In this document: in pieces, positions 11,301-20,600 of the stretch | How the letters are laid out: each line of letters starts with the position of its first letter | Numbering within the stretch: the stretch's first letter is position 1 | Source of the DNA: Crossaster papposus | Taxonomy: Eukaryota > Echinodermata > Asteroidea > Velatida > Solasteridae | Length of the DNA: 64,000 bases | Direction: 5' to 3' | Assembly (NCBI GenBank): GCA_037893245.1 | Contig: JBAIAA010000119.1 | Coordinates: 1,426,001 to 1,490,000 of the forward strand | Made by a program: the position numbers and the translations under genes | Notes under the pieces: generated by a model | What the model was told of the DNA's origin: nothing | The model's database searches: none | Seen by the model: the letters and a program-made list of their open reading frames with translations, nothing else

Positions 11301-11595
11301 CTTCCTGTTATTCTGCATGAGGCAGGATAATATCCGGGCAGTAGTCTGGCGAAAGCTGAACACCATCTGGCACACGAAGCGAGTGTATTGTGTAAGCAGC
11401 AATAAAGAGTTACCTGCAGCATGCAATGCTACTCAGGCGACCCGTGTAATGAGTGAGAATTCCCCTTCAGGTATCCAGCTGATGATGGTCTCTCACAAAA
11501 GCCTGTCGTTGTACAAACGACCAACACTGTACACCAAACAACAAGAATGTCTCGATGACGACCTAGAACATCCTTTTTCTGTCAAACAAGATTAA
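2201..11595 (+). CDS. Adhesion G-protein-coupled receptor, 3' portion (GAIN-GPS-7TM)
   Basis: Eight exons join in frame (147+370+179+168+113+266+67+598 bp) to give about 635 residues ending in TAA. The order is GAIN domain (about 230 residues), GPS with CSCNHLTSFAVLV, seven membrane helices, and a C-tail of about 70 residues. Family knowledge: the GAIN domain cleaves itself at HL/T of the GPS, leaving a tethered agonist that starts TSFAVLV. The visible C-W-C-C pattern and HLT fit a cleavable GPS. TM3 (HYFTLASLAWMAVEA), TM6 (GLTWVFG) and TM7 (FSVFNSLQGLFIF) are classic adhesion-class signatures. Every internal boundary is AG/GT and phases agree throughout. The N-terminal domains, and so the subfamily, lie left of the window. 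It belongs at the plasma membrane. Confidence 0.95.
2348..3546 (+). other. aGPCR intron, AT-rich, with one SINE
   Basis: The intron is AT-rich with no further exon seen. Its one recognisable feature is the tRNA-derived SINE at 3085-3265. Confidence 0.6.
3085..3265 (+). mobile_element. tRNA-derived SINE
   Basis: A Pol III B-box-like GGTTCGAATCCCGC occurs at about 3131 and is followed by a non-tRNA body (CCCCAGAGTATTTTTCTGGGG, itself a short hairpin). The A-box region is degenerate. This resembles a tRNA-headed SINE on the + strand, not a functional tRNA. Confidence 0.6.
3547..3916 (+). CDS. aGPCR exon: GAIN domain, part 2
   Basis: The acceptor is TTGTACAG; reading starts VTSDVVCAVNNILQVADEFF in phase 0. 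The exon holds 123 codons plus one base (G), and the donor is GACG/GTTAGC. It contains the helix-rich end of GAIN A (LQVADEFFDSID) and the start of the beta-sheet subdomain, with sequons NSS and NFS. A continuous reading would hit a stop at 3919-3921, so the donor at 3917 is needed. The G joins TA of the next exon to make Val. Confidence 0.9.
3917..5120 (+). other. aGPCR intron with a SINE and simple repeat
   Basis: Contains the (TTTA)n run at 4148-4180 and the long SINE at 4140-4480. The remainder is unassigned AT-rich sequence. Confidence 0.6.
4140..4480 (-). mobile_element. SINE, minus-strand copy with (TAAA)n tail
   Basis: Read on the minus strand it runs from a tRNA-like B-box (GAGTTCGAATCCCGGCC, about 4450-4466) through GGATGGGACGTAAAGCC and a CCGGTGTTTCTGGCATT segment to a (TAAA)n tail. 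The same body recurs in + orientation at 47738-47990 with an (AAT)n tail. The matching open frames at 4204-4392 (-) and 47768-47953 (+) reflect shared repeat sequence, not a protein gene. Confidence 0.8.
5121..5299 (+). CDS. aGPCR exon: GAIN domain, part 3
   Basis: The acceptor is TTTCTTGCAG and the donor is GCGTCG/GTTTTG. The first two bases complete Val from the previous exon; then FNGSNVPLSFLMYQNAKLFR and onward to PANAS, ending in phase 0. These are beta strands of GAIN subdomain B (VPLSFLMYQNAKLF; VGSRVLVASL). There are potential N-glycosylation sites at NGS and NAS. Confidence 0.9.
5633..5730. mobile_element. 98-bp MITE-like palindrome
   Basis: The left end GTCCATAAAATAATGGTCC pairs with the right end GGACCTTATTTATGGAC, about 22 bp imperfect, with an A/T-rich centre. 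No clear target duplication. Confidence 0.65.
5836..5886 (-). mobile_element. tRNA-SINE remnant
   Basis: The minus strand reads a B-box-like GGGTTCAAGTCCCACC preceded by a degenerate anticodon-arm region. It is too degenerate for a functional tRNA. Confidence 0.4.
6196..6374. mobile_element. MITE-like element, about 180 bp
   Basis: The ends AGTATAAAACAATAATGAAT and ATTCATTATTTGTATACT are inverted copies of each other. The centre carries another inverted segment around CATTCCAC...GTGGAATAG. Confidence 0.5.
6422..6482 (+). repeat. (TCA/ATC)n microsatellite
   Basis: A trinucleotide run that ends 11 bp before the GPS exon. It replaces the usual polypyrimidine tract at this acceptor, leaving only ATACCCACCACAG. 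Confidence 0.9.
6494..6661 (+). CDS. aGPCR exon: GPS motif and cleavage site
   Basis: Exactly 56 codons, phase 0 at both ends, acceptor CCACCACAG, donor GTATGT. It reads CVYWDFKLNEGIGDW, then the second Cys of EGCYL, then CSCNHLTSFAVLV. All four GPS cysteines and both tryptophans of the C-x2-W...W pattern are present. The scissile bond falls between Leu (6638-6640) and Thr (6641-6643). The residues after it are the expected tethered agonist, continuing into the next exon as DIYGQAHTS. Confidence 0.97.
6662..7640 (+). other. aGPCR intron
   Basis: AT-rich. The stretch 7245-7445 is a dispersed repeat with an inverted relative at about 12730-12925. No other exon seen. Confidence 0.6.
7245..7445 (+). 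repeat. Dispersed repeat, copy 1
   Basis: Shares, in inverted order, the segments around TTGGCTGCTCATTTG, CTAAAGGAATTTGAATG and ATGACGATCATGTGTCAC with 12730-12925. The two copies lie either side of the 3' half of the receptor gene. Confidence 0.7.
7641..7753 (+). CDS. aGPCR exon: TM1
   Basis: The acceptor is GTTTTGCAG and the donor is ACG/GTATGT. It codes DIYGQAHTSLTLDIISKIGC, then GISVAGLVITLAIYSGL, which is transmembrane helix 1 just after the tethered agonist. It ends with two bases of an Arg codon (phase 2). Confidence 0.95.
7895..8160 (+). CDS. aGPCR exon: TM2, TM3 and start of TM4
   Basis: The acceptor TTCTAAG is weak but fixed by phase: its T completes CGT (Arg). SLRVKIPSRI leads to TM2 (LCLSLLCLYLIFLIGIE), the conserved Cys of HGCLAVAV, TM3 (HYFTLASLAWMAVEATNMY) and IL2/TM4 start (MRHFILKASLAAWG). 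The donor GTGAGT follows the last G (phase 1). The TM3 cysteine would pair with the YCFLK cysteine of ECL2. Confidence 0.95.
8898..8975 (-). mobile_element. tRNA-derived SINE head
   Basis: The minus strand reads A-box TAGCTCAGTTGGTAGAGC and B-box GGTTCGAATC with tRNA-like spacing. It lacks a closing acceptor stem. The same family is at 12560-12650 with the same CGGTATTCCGGAGGT-type middle, which argues for a SINE. Confidence 0.7.
9245..9675. mobile_element. TIR element with TCTTTCAAG motifs
   Basis: The left edge carries repeated ATCTTTCAAGATCTTTCAAG; the right edge carries TCTTTCAAGATCTTGAAAG. The same style of element, with ACCTTTCAAAACC motifs, is at 35311-35567. The body is AT-rich and non-coding. 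Confidence 0.45.
9725..9759. repeat. Perfect 11-bp stem hairpin
   Basis: CACTAGAGCGA and TCGCTCTAGTG are separated by 13 nt. The CACTAGAGC / GCTCTAGTG ends recur in the larger hairpin element at 10420-10590. Confidence 0.7.
9990..10056 (+). CDS. aGPCR exon: TM4 and ECL2 start
   Basis: The acceptor is TTACAACAG and the donor GTAAGT. GT completes Gly from the previous exon, then IPLVVIVTILAFDYTQYQNN and D, ending with TA of a Tyr codon (phase 2). It is only 67 bp but both phases fit its neighbours. Confidence 0.93.
10180..10875. mobile_element. TIR element, about 0.7 kb, with nested hairpin MITE
   Basis: The arm ACCGGTAATATCACACAAAC (about 10186) is matched inverted by GTTTGTGTGATATTATCGGT at about 10852-10871. 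Both arms continue into GATACTNTATCACTAACTG-like sequence. Short TATCGGTCAATTGTT-type motifs repeat inside. Confidence 0.6.
10420..10590. mobile_element. Hairpin MITE, about 65-bp arms
   Basis: The left arm TGGACTAGC...GTCACTAGAGCAC...GACCAGAAGG pairs with CCTTCTGGTC...GTGCTCTAGTGAC...GCCAGTCCA at the right. It is nested in the larger inverted-repeat element of this intron. Confidence 0.75.
10998..11595 (+). CDS. aGPCR terminal exon: TM5-TM7 and C-tail
   Basis: The acceptor is TTTCTCACAG; the first C completes Tyr. CFLKSGPAF carries the ECL2 cysteine, followed by TM5 (ILILAIVLLYNSTIFVMVLI), a basic IL3 (NQNRRRKLIPRV), TM6 (ISVLLGLTWVFGVLSVF), TM7 (QVLFSVFNSLQGLFIFLLF) and helix-8-like RQDNIRAVVWRKL. 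The cytoplasmic tail ends FSVKQD before TAA. The usual C-x-W of ECL2 reads C-F-L here. Confidence 0.97.
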
Positions 11596-12300
11596 AGAAG
11601 ATGAAAGTGATTTAAAACTGCTGCAAACTGCTTTCTGATTGGAATGATCGACCTCAAATAATACAAATCGACCAACAAGATTTTCTTCAGCGGCAAAAGA
11701 TTAGAGAAGCTTTCTAAAATTTGCCAGCCGATACAACTATTTATACAAGTATTTCGGTCGGAGGTTTTTAATGAGTGAAGCAAATTTTGATAATTTGACC
11801 CTGCTTGTAATGTTCAAATCAATTTAAATAATAACCTTTTAAATTCTGAAATCGTATGTATATCATTTTAAATTGTGACAGTCGAAAAAAAGTATTCCAT
11901 GCATACCATTTCACTTTTTTCTCCATATAACTTTTTTCCTCCACACATTTATGTTTCAAAAGCATTTGTTGTGATAATGTAAAATGAAAGAAAACAAAAC
12001 AATGATTAACAAATGCTTGATATTGTTGTGTTCGTGATGACGAATATTTTCTAAATTATTAAACAAAATGTAGCCACAGTAGGTTTATGTATAAAAAGAG
12101 AGGATTTGTTCTAGACTTGGTTTTTGGTTTTTGTGTTGCGGCAATTCAATTGTGCAACTTGAAACAAATTGTCAAAATTCTTCATTTATCTTGTTAATGT
12201 TTATTATTCCTGTCGGTCGATGCTTGTGTACATAATCTATGCGAAAGATAAAACAATGCAATAACAATAAACTAATGACTATTGAAAATGAAACAAAATC
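11596..12300 (+). other. Probable 3' UTR of the aGPCR gene
   Basis: AT-rich, no repeats recognised except a stretch near 11640-11700 that distantly resembles the AAGATCTTCTTCAGAG repeat seen at 27.3 and 50.9 kb. The first AATAAA is at 12266-12271. Confidence 0.45.
12266..12271 (+). terminator. Candidate polyadenylation signal (AATAAA)
   Basis: The first canonical AATAAA downstream of the receptor stop codon, about 670 bp away. Only the hexamer supports it. Confidence 0.4.
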
Positions 12301-12559
12301 CCGGAAGAAATGACTTCTGTCCAAACTTAACACGACCCAAAATCAAAACTACACATTTCTTTAAACCAAAAGGAGCACGGCTGTGTTTTGTTTGTCCTGT
12401 GTCCGGTTTTGTTGTATGTTTGTCTATATAGGTTAAGGGCACACAAGCGTTGACCTTATACCTAAATGATATTTAATTTAGTTTTTTTGTTGAATAACAT
12501 TTAATTGTTGCGGACTTAGTTTCTATGAAATATAATGGTAGAAATTTCAAAGTGAACAA

Positions 12560-12650
12560 AGAAATTCACAAGGCGGGACTCGAACCTGCGACCTCCGGAA
12601 TACTATATTTTATCAACTGAGCTATCTTGCACTTTGTTAGTGCTCTCTCC
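12560..12650 (-). mobile_element. tRNA-derived SINE head
   Basis: The minus strand reads TAGCTCAGTTGATAAAATA and a B-box GGTTCGAGTCCCGCC. The anticodon arm is eroded. It is the sister of 8898-8975. Confidence 0.65.
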
Positions 12651-12729
12651 CTCAGTTTTCCTTGTGGTTTATTTGTGTAAATCTAATTGTAGATCTCTTT
12701 GATGTACATGTATTTTGGTATTATAGGTT

Positions 12730-12925
12730 TTCCCGGTCAATTTTGACAAATGAGCAGCCAATTTATTTTTAGAGCGTTCGAATAAAAAACGATTTTGCCT
12801 CTCCAGGTTTTGCCGTGTTTCAAATTAGGAATTCGGGCATTCAAATTCCTTTAGCAAATTGTTAAATTTAGTATATCGTTGTTGTTTTTCGTGACGCACA
12901 ATCATCATTTAATTTATGCAGAAAT
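12730..12925 (-). repeat. Dispersed repeat, copy 2 (inverted)
   Basis: Inverted relative of 7245-7445, sharing AATGAGCAGCCAATTT, CATTCAAATTCCTTTAG and TTTTCGTGACGCACAATCAT-like blocks. Confidence 0.7.
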
Positions 12926-12951
12926 ACCAACGTACTGTGCAAAACAGTCCC

Positions 12952-13138
12952 TTGGGCTAACAAGTAGGTGAAGGGTTGCCTAAGGTGAGAGACTTGAACA
13001 AGTTCAAGGAAACCCCCCAAATTTAAGATTTTTGTTGCTTACATTAATCATATCTACGTTTAAATGTATTTTGGGGATTTCCTTGAACTTGTTCAAGTCT
13101 TCCATGTTAGGCAACCCTTTAACTACTTTTTAGCCCAA
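12952..13138. mobile_element. 187-bp MITE with about 65-bp terminal inverted repeats
   Basis: The ends TTGGGCTAA and TTAGCCCAA match. The arms pair through AAGGGTTGCCTAA / TTAGGCAACCCTTT and GACTTGAACAAGTTCAAGGA / TCCTTGAACTTGTTCAAGTC. Each arm also contains the self-complementary TTGAACAAGTTCAA. Confidence 0.85.
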
Positions 13139-14400
13139 TTTATAGACGCACCATTTTTTCCCATTTTTTGTTTTCTGGGCTAAATATCACAATGTTATTA
13201 TTGTTCATATGATTTTTCATAAGGTTTTAATATGATAACTGTGCCAGTAAGCAACTTGGTTAATTTGAAGCTCACCAATACTGACTACATGATGATATCT
13301 GGAGACAGTGTAATGTGCGCACATTTATAGGGTCACAAAGTTGTCATTTTGAATAATTACTGTGTTCTCATAATTATTCAGTCACTTATATGCTTTAGCA
13401 AATGTTATTGAAGTAAGGATATGTAAGTAGAATCACCAAAATAAACTTTTCAAAAAATAAAAATAAAATATATACCCAAATATGGGAATAAACATATTAC
13501 ATGGCAGGGATTAACGATTTATGCAAATTAGACATATTTCCACCACTTGGATTTTTGTAGATTTTTAGTATGTAATTCTAGGAACCTTATAGAAGTACAC
13601 TGTGGTGAAAAACAATTTGTTGCAATTTGTTTGAGGACAACAAAGTAAAATTATGTCTTTTGCCTGGACTACTTTGAAATTCTTGAAATGGTGCTTTTCG
13701 GCTGGGCTTGCAAATATTTTTATATCATCCGCGTTCAGTTGTCCCCGGCCCTGTGTGTAGTTCCACGGATGACGTATACACACGCGTCAGATTTTATGGC
13801 GGGTAGCGGTTGACGTAATATCACGCCCTGACTGCAAAGAGAAAAAAATGCCCTTTTTGTTGGCAAAAATAATTAAATAACGGTGCTAATAAACTTGGCA
13901 TCAAGTGTTGGCATCTTGTAGTAGTTGCATTTAATCAAAACAGGAAATGTTTTACTGAATACAACAAACATTTTTTCGATGACAAATAATCCCGCCAGTG
14001 GTCTCGATAACTTGAAAATAAACCCATCACGCGAACTGGTTAAGATCAGAATTTGTTTTTTACGAATTAAACCAGGATGTGAATTTGGAAGAGGATGTGG
14101 TTTTAGAATTATTTTGCCGAAATCGCATCCTGCTAAGGACCGTGTCCGCTTTAAATGCAAAATTACACCATTCTCTGTCCTTGTGTAACAAAAGACGTCC
14201 TGTAAGATAGTCGTTATATGCATAAAGTAATAATTCCGCTTACATAAATCAAAATGTATTTTGTTAAGGAATGTTTACACGCATGCCTGGCATTTGATTT
14301 GGTGACAGTGGGTGACTTTTAAAATGCAGAAATACTTGTTGTAATAAAATATGAACTTTAAGTTACATTTAATAAAAAAAATTAATAGAAGAAAGAAAAT

Positions 14401-14422
14401 GGGGGGGGGGGGGGGGGGGGGG
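14401..14422 (+). repeat. G22 homopolymer
   Basis: Twenty-two consecutive G. Similar runs lie at 17043-17080 (C), 36228-36250 (G), 46891-46916 (C), 51114-51148 (G) and 55757-55781 (C). Their lengths may be assembly-sensitive. Confidence 0.95.
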
Positions 14423-14764
14423 AAACACCGAAAACAAAATGTACACCAGAAAGATTGTCATGTTGAGTTAGTTTTTAGTGACCTCAAATTTAACATATTA
14501 TGTTTAATATTTAAAAATTCCTTCTTTTTTTCTTTTACAAAGAATCTTTATGAATCGATGCATCGAATATGAGACAAAAGTTTCGGCTTGAATACTAGGC
14601 TTATGTGTAACATAATAAGTTTTCCAGGCTATTTAAAAAAAACAATCATTCAAATTCAATAACTCTCCCATTCTTTTTAAACACTATTACCAAACCACTT
14701 TATCAGTATCTTATTCAATTTCAACGTTTGGTCTCTCTATTTGAACATTGTGTGGGAAATGTTC

Positions 14765-14814
14765 GTCAATACCATAGAGCTATATTAAATGTAATATAGC
14801 TCTGTGGTCAATAC
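14765..14814. mobile_element. 34-bp palindromic micro-MITE with 8-bp target duplication
   Basis: The element at 14773-14806 (CATAGAGCTATATT, 6-nt loop, AATATAGCTCTGTG) is flanked by GTCAATAC on both sides (14765-14772 and 14807-14814). A sister copy lies at 31064-31112. The 8-bp duplication and the CA...TG ends resemble hAT-type insertions. Confidence 0.75.
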
Positions 14815-16512
14815 AGATCAAATTCGTCGAAACTGTTGCCGAAAAGCAGCATTAGAAGACCGAATTCGTCTTATATACCAATACATTCCCAACTTATGTT
14901 TATAAATCAAGTCTGATGTGTGTTTGAGCGACTCAAACACACAACATACATCAACGCCGCTTATCGGAACATACATCTTGGCCCCCGAATTCGTATGTAC
15001 ACAAATACCAAACATTCTTGTAGACAAAAGTAAACGGATTTAACCAAACCCACTGTCCTTTGCTCCCGATTATTTTGTGCCTAAACATACCAAACATTGT
15101 TAATGAAAATATGTCAACATACTTTAGGAACCCACTTGGTATATCAAACGCTATGTAGGCAGTTTTTAATGCCCAAACTTCAAACTACCGGTGCTTTATG
15201 TTAAAGATGGCACCTGATAGACCGGCGGCTGAAAATTGCTATAAATTATACCGAAAGATCGATATGCCATACACAATCTGTGGATCCATCCCGTGATGTT
15301 CGTTATAGTTCGTTCCTCTGTACTTGTTTAACATAAATTTAACATTGATTGATATAAGACGAATTTGATTTCTGAATGCTGCCTTTGGGCAACAGCCTAT
15401 ACGAAAGTTTGATCTGTAATGACGAATATTTCAGACACAATGTTTAAATAGTGCGACCAATATTTGAAATGACAGGGCCTAAATGACTAAATTGGTTTGT
15501 TGAAAACGTGTGCATTTTTTTTTCGGGCAAAATTCAATGTGAGAGTTGGTGAATTTGAATAAAACATGTTTTAATTGAATTGATTACTAGCAGACAAATT
15601 TGGCAAAAATGAGGGGCAAAATTGCCTGTGGCTGTGAGTGCGCCCCTTGAGTAGACGCAGTTAACGTCTTTTTCTTTCTGGAATTATAATTTTGTTTTAA
15701 CTTTACATGTCTCTCTTATTTTCGAAGAGTGAAAAATCACTCCATTCGAGTGAAAAATCACTTCCACAGTCTGAAACTAGGAACCAAACGTTTTAGAGTG
15801 AAATAAATTCACTCGAAAAAGATTGAAATCTAATCAAATTCCACTGAAATGATACCTTTTTTCAGTGTATTTAAATCTAAAATCAGAGTGGTTTTCACTT
15901 TAAATCGCCTAGTCCATAGTTTTACTCTTTGGAATTTAGAGAGTAATTCAGCAACATTGAAAAGCGCAGCCAAGCGACAAAACAGAATAATTATGCACTG
16001 GCATATTCCCGTAAGCATGTTTACGCATAATTGAATCTACTGTTCTCTAAGTCGGCGGCATGTATAGCCACACACACTAGATACTAGTTTGTGGGGTGAC
16101 TGTTTGCAAGTTGCACTATAAAGTACATAATACACCCAAGTCCAAGGCCATGCACACAATAGAACATGGTTTATTGTCACCCACATCGGGTTATTTGAAA
16201 CCCGGAACTTATGACAACATAAAACTATACAGATGCTTTTGCGCCGCATTTGAAATCAAGACATCAGGACCTCAGAAACAAAAAACAAATTGTTTACTGT
16301 ACAATAACAAAGCAATAATGAAAGAGGTGAAAAGGTTTGTCAATTGTGACTGTGTTGTGGTATTATGTTGTGTTGAAATTAGTACATTTCTAATTATATA
16401 ACATAATAGCTCAACTTTTAGGCAGATAACGCACAACCGACTTTGAAACCGAAGCCTGTTTTGTTTTCCCGGGGGTCGATTTTAATCACACACCCAATTA
16501 GTTCCTAATACA

Positions 16513-16688
16513 TATAGACGATGTGCCCTCTGTTTACATCTGTATTCAAATATGCCCGGCAGTATGCGCACGCATCATGTTTTACATAAATTTAAGCAAA
16601 TTGTATGTAAAACACGATGTGTGTGCATACTGCCCGGCACATTTGAATACAGATGTAAACATTGACGTCAGAGGGCACATCGTCTATA
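16513..16688. mobile_element. Long-palindrome MITE, about 75-bp arms
   Basis: The ends TATAGACGATGTGCCCTCTG and CAGAGGGCACATCGTCTATA are exact complements. The arms continue through TTTACATCTGTATTCAAAT and the GCCCGGCA/TGCCGGGC region. It is absent from the duplicated segment at 46560-46620, so it inserted after duplication or was lost from copy B. Confidence 0.88.
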
Positions 16689-16872
16689 CACTCTCGAGAC
16701 TACGCTTGTTACCTAACACCCCCCCCCCTTGAAACCTAAAAATAATTCATTCCTGAGAAACCACAACATTTCGCAATTCAAACACAATAAGACAATCACA
16801 AAGGAAGAGGTGTGATTTCTCTCTGTCTCATAATCTTGCTCCTAATGAATTACACCCAAAACGGCTTAATTC

Positions 16873-17090
16873 AGGCCCGTACGCAGGATTTTTGAGGGTG
16901 GGGAGGGGGTGCGGATTGTTAGTTGACATCGCCCAAGTCCATTTTCGTGTGCCATTACCGTTATTTGTACATCAAAATACCATTATTTACCGCGGAAAAT
17001 GTGGACCTTTTAGTAATTTGGGGGATGCTTACGTACCCGTAGCCCCCCCCCCCCCCCCCCTCCCCCCCCCCCCCCCCCCCTACGGGCCTC
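16873..17090. mobile_element. CAGGCCCGTACG MITE, copy in segment A
   Basis: Left end CAGGCCCGTACGCAGG, right end CTACGGGCCT (shortened), with a C-run of almost 40 nt near the right end. The duplicate at 46799 reads through without it (CTTAATCTCCG), giving an approximate target duplication CTTAAT/CTTAT. A second copy sits at another position in segment B (45650-45904). Confidence 0.75.
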
Positions 17091-17465
17091 TTATCTCCGA
17101 AAGGAGTGTAAGAAAATGTTTACATATACTCCGTGGTTTCGATTTTCTAAAATTCACCTTTTTTATTATCGCAGAAAGTTGTGACCACGCCCCCTATACC
17201 TGTGACGCGACAGGTGATTTTGCGATTGTCACGTAGTTAGCCACCTGTCTATGACCTGGTGAAAAAGCGCAGACGCTTTGCACACAAAATCGAGTTACTG
17301 GACCATGCCCATAGTAGTACCAATCGTACAATGCCGTAAATGGTGAGTCATGAAACGTACTCCAGTACCAGTTCAATCAAGTTGGTAGTTTGAAACGAGA
17401 GGACGTTCTTAAAACTTTTGCCAATCCCAAATAAGAAGTATATTATAACCGCTCAGTTAGGCGGA

Positions 17466-17613
17466 ATGAAGCGATTTCGAGTGTTCGTAGTGATACTGGT
17501 GATGATAGTATGGACGTGTGTGGGTGTTGCGAACTCGCAAACAACTACGCCTCCCCCTGGTACTACTACTAGTGGTACTGGTACTACTACGCCTATGCCT
17601 ATGACCACTCCAG
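17466..17613 (+). CDS. Gene A exon 1: signal peptide and Thr/Pro stalk
   Basis: ATG at 17466 opens [18 protein letters not shown], a basic n-region and hydrophobic core, with likely cleavage at [26 protein letters not shown] stalk follows, and the exon ends ACTCCAG/GTAAGC in phase 1. I chose this start because the homologous first exon at 47218 begins at the same ATG and the signal-peptide hydrophobicity starts there. An in-frame extension upstream to 17418 has no ATG. Confidence 0.88.
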
Positions 17614-20600
17614 GTAAGCTCCCAGGACAGGAAGTCCAAATATAAACGTGGACCTCGCTGCTAGGGTGACAGCCCTATGTTCCGACACACCTATGTTCCG
17701 ACAACTAAACCTATGTTCCGACACCCCTATGTTCCGACACCCCTATGTTCCGACGTCTCTATGTGTCGACAACCCTATGTTTCTACACCCCTATGTTTCG
17801 ACAACTAAACCTATGTTCCGACACCCGAAAATAAGGTTATATTGGCCTGTTAAATATGTTGGTGACAGGAGGGCCCATGTACATTCATGGCTCTCATCGT
17901 AAATGAAGAATCGACGCTCGCCGAAGGAGGGAATGTTGCGCTTTATTAATTATACATACATCAGTTAGCGAGAATTGTTTGTCAGTGCGCATGTGTGTTT
18001 CGCGTTAAAGGTTTTCGCTTAATACGAACTCGGCGCTTGCCCGCGCAGAATGGTAAACATAAGCGCACAATTCTGCGGTTGACTCGGCCATGAAACGGGG
18101 GCAAGCTAGTCTAGCCCTAGACCCTTGTGTTATTTCGGCGCCCACCACCACGCGCGCAGATTCGTTAACGCTGACTCTTTTTCAAATCCCGGCTTCGTGT
18201 GCGTTCTGGTCTCACGCATGCGTAGTTTACAAAATACGGCTGGATCCATGTTCGCACTGGAGCCGACGTTTGACAAACGTACATGATTTTGGATTCCCCT
18301 AAGGGTCTAGCACTAGTTGGCTAGCAATTGTTAACTTTAACCTTAGTTTTCGACGATTCTCCCTCGCTTTTCCGAGGGATCCAATCAGCGACCGAGTTTG
18401 AGCCTCATCATGAATTATTCATTATACACAAATACAGGATATGACTGGGTGTGTGTACACAGTGTACATGTAATGTACATGTACATGTACAGTGTATGTG
18501 ATGGCGACTGTATGCACGTATAGTATGCATTGCGCGAAATATGCAGACTAAGGCCGCATCCGAATCTTTTGTCTGTGGCTATTGTCTAGGTGTTCGCCCA
18601 TTACAAATACACGTGAGCAGGCTGACAATAGACGTAGCCGTAGCTCTGGAAGCCCGTTTCGGACACGGCCTTAATAGCATTGTGTGGCCGATCTTCCGGG
18701 GCAGTGCTACTAGTGCAAGCTAGCTGCAGCCGCCAACCGGCGCGGCCTGGACGCATTGTACCCGTACCGATCTTGTCGAGTCCCGCTGCAGCATCTCGTT
18801 AGTAATGTGGTGCCGCGGAGAACGGAAGGTTTTTTTTTTATTCCAGTGTATCGAACCATAGAGAAAGGAACAGATCGAAGTCGAACGTACGTCATTTTGG
18901 CTACGTTTCCCTGAAATCAAAGGAAACATTATCATTCGTTTCGTGGTTTCACTCATCACAAATTTAAACACCAAAGACAAATACCTCTGCACCCGCAGTC
19001 ACAAATAAACGCCGGGGCAGCCATAATTTGCTGTGTCGATGTATAATGTACATTGTACATGTACATGTGTACACAGGTCAATCGCGGCGAGTCTGGACAT
19101 GTTTTGCGCGACACAATAACTCTCAGGTCTGCACGTATTTGCTTAACCGTCCATCATTATCACGTGATATGAATACTGCATATATTACAATAGTCTGACC
19201 ACGCCCACGATGTGCCAACTTGTCCAAGACCTTCGACAGGGTCCAATTCACGGGTGGGGGTTCGTCGTGAAATAGCGCCCTCTATAACATCGGTGGTTTG
19301 TGTCAGTGATCGCGAAATAAACAACACGAAGGTCTTGGAACCAAGACTAGGGGCAAGCTGGCTAAGGAAAGCAATGAATTTAGTGCCAGAAGTTCCCAAG
19401 TAGGCCTAGTGGATAAACAAAGTACAACGTCAGTTGTGGCCCTATAGAATGGGCCTTTCTCATACGAAATGTAAATTGCACATCGCGCGTGTGGACTAGT
19501 GCCAAAAATCGACGCTTACAGAAGGCTTTTAAGCATATTTTAAAGGTTTGCAAGTAATGTTGCAACTTGTGGGCGTGCGCACTAAACGTAACAAGGCATT
19601 TACACAACTAACGCACAATTTCGGCGCTTGCCTCTTAAGCGAAAAATAGTGATCGCAAGCACACAATTCAGCGGTAAGCAGCGATAAAAATGGGTCCACC
19701 ATGTTGACAAAGGCATATTGCATCATTTTGTTTATTTGTTGTTTATTTTGTTATTTCTGCAGGTGGGTCCCGTTATTATTTTGAAGGCCCGGTACTGGTA
19801 GCCAATGCACATGGGTGGGGGTGTTTGAGACAGTCTTGCTTGCAAAAAGTACAATGAGCCGCGTCTTAAGCTTTAGGTGTGCAGAAAATTCAAATTAATG
19901 TATTTTGACTTTTGACTAGACAACTCAAGTAATTAAAACGAAAACATGATTTATTCTACAATGCAAACAACTCGAAGTATAGAACATTTGTGTTGGTATT
20001 AAAACAGCCCAAACTCTATACAAACAACAACAATATGTTAGCAAAAATGAAGGTTATAGGCCTAAATATAACACTATGGGGAAAACTATCGCATGAATTG
20101 ATCGGAAAAGCAGAAAATACTGCTTGACAAATATCTTTGCTTAGAAAAAAAATGAGCAGGGCACACAAATGTACATGTACATGTACATGGAATTTTGGCT
20201 AGTAACTGATATCTGCTACGCTAGATTTGTCGGTGCTTAGCAAGTTTTGGTGCTTACAGGTTTAATGAAACTGGTCTAAGACTGTTAATTATTACGGCCT
20301 TGTCAGAAACTCGCGTCCATAGCCACGTCTGCGTTTATTGGTATAAATTGGTGACTCTAGACGCGCGTTTTGGATCCGGTCGTAGTATACCTTCAAGTTG
20401 TTGGCTCGATTGGGCTTGGTTTCAAGATCAAGATGATGGACTCTAATAAAGCTATGCATATAGCGTTATAACATTATGAAGGCTGTACATGTTGATAAGA
20501 AATGTACTGACTTCACAAACTGTGTTTCTGAGTACCGATCGTTTTGTCGTAGCTTTCAAAAATTGTTTCGGCAATTAATTTTACGTCAGAAACTTGTTTC

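Larger units (their letters stand above)
13139..15164. other. Intergenic, AT-rich
   Basis: No gene recognised. It holds the G22 run at 14401-14422 and the 34-bp palindromic element at 14773-14806. Open frames across 13565-14223 lack domains and splice context. Confidence 0.5.
15165..17465 (+). repeat. Segmental duplication copy A: upstream region of gene A
   Basis: Starts at ACTACCGGTGCTTTATG and is collinear with 44985-47217 (starting ACTACCGGTGCTTCATG). It includes the block of GTGAAAAATCACT motifs, the CCAAGTCCAAGGCCATGCAC segment and the proximal 300 bp before the ATG. Divergence is moderate and indels are common. Copy A carries two insertions missing at the same positions in copy B: 16513-16688 and 16873-17090. 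The proximal part presumably includes promoter and 5' UTR. Confidence 0.9.

Noticed and set aside
13873..14223. 116-aa minus-strand frame and its overlapping plus-strand frame
   Set aside because: No domain, no splice support, and similar lengths on both strands; treated as chance.
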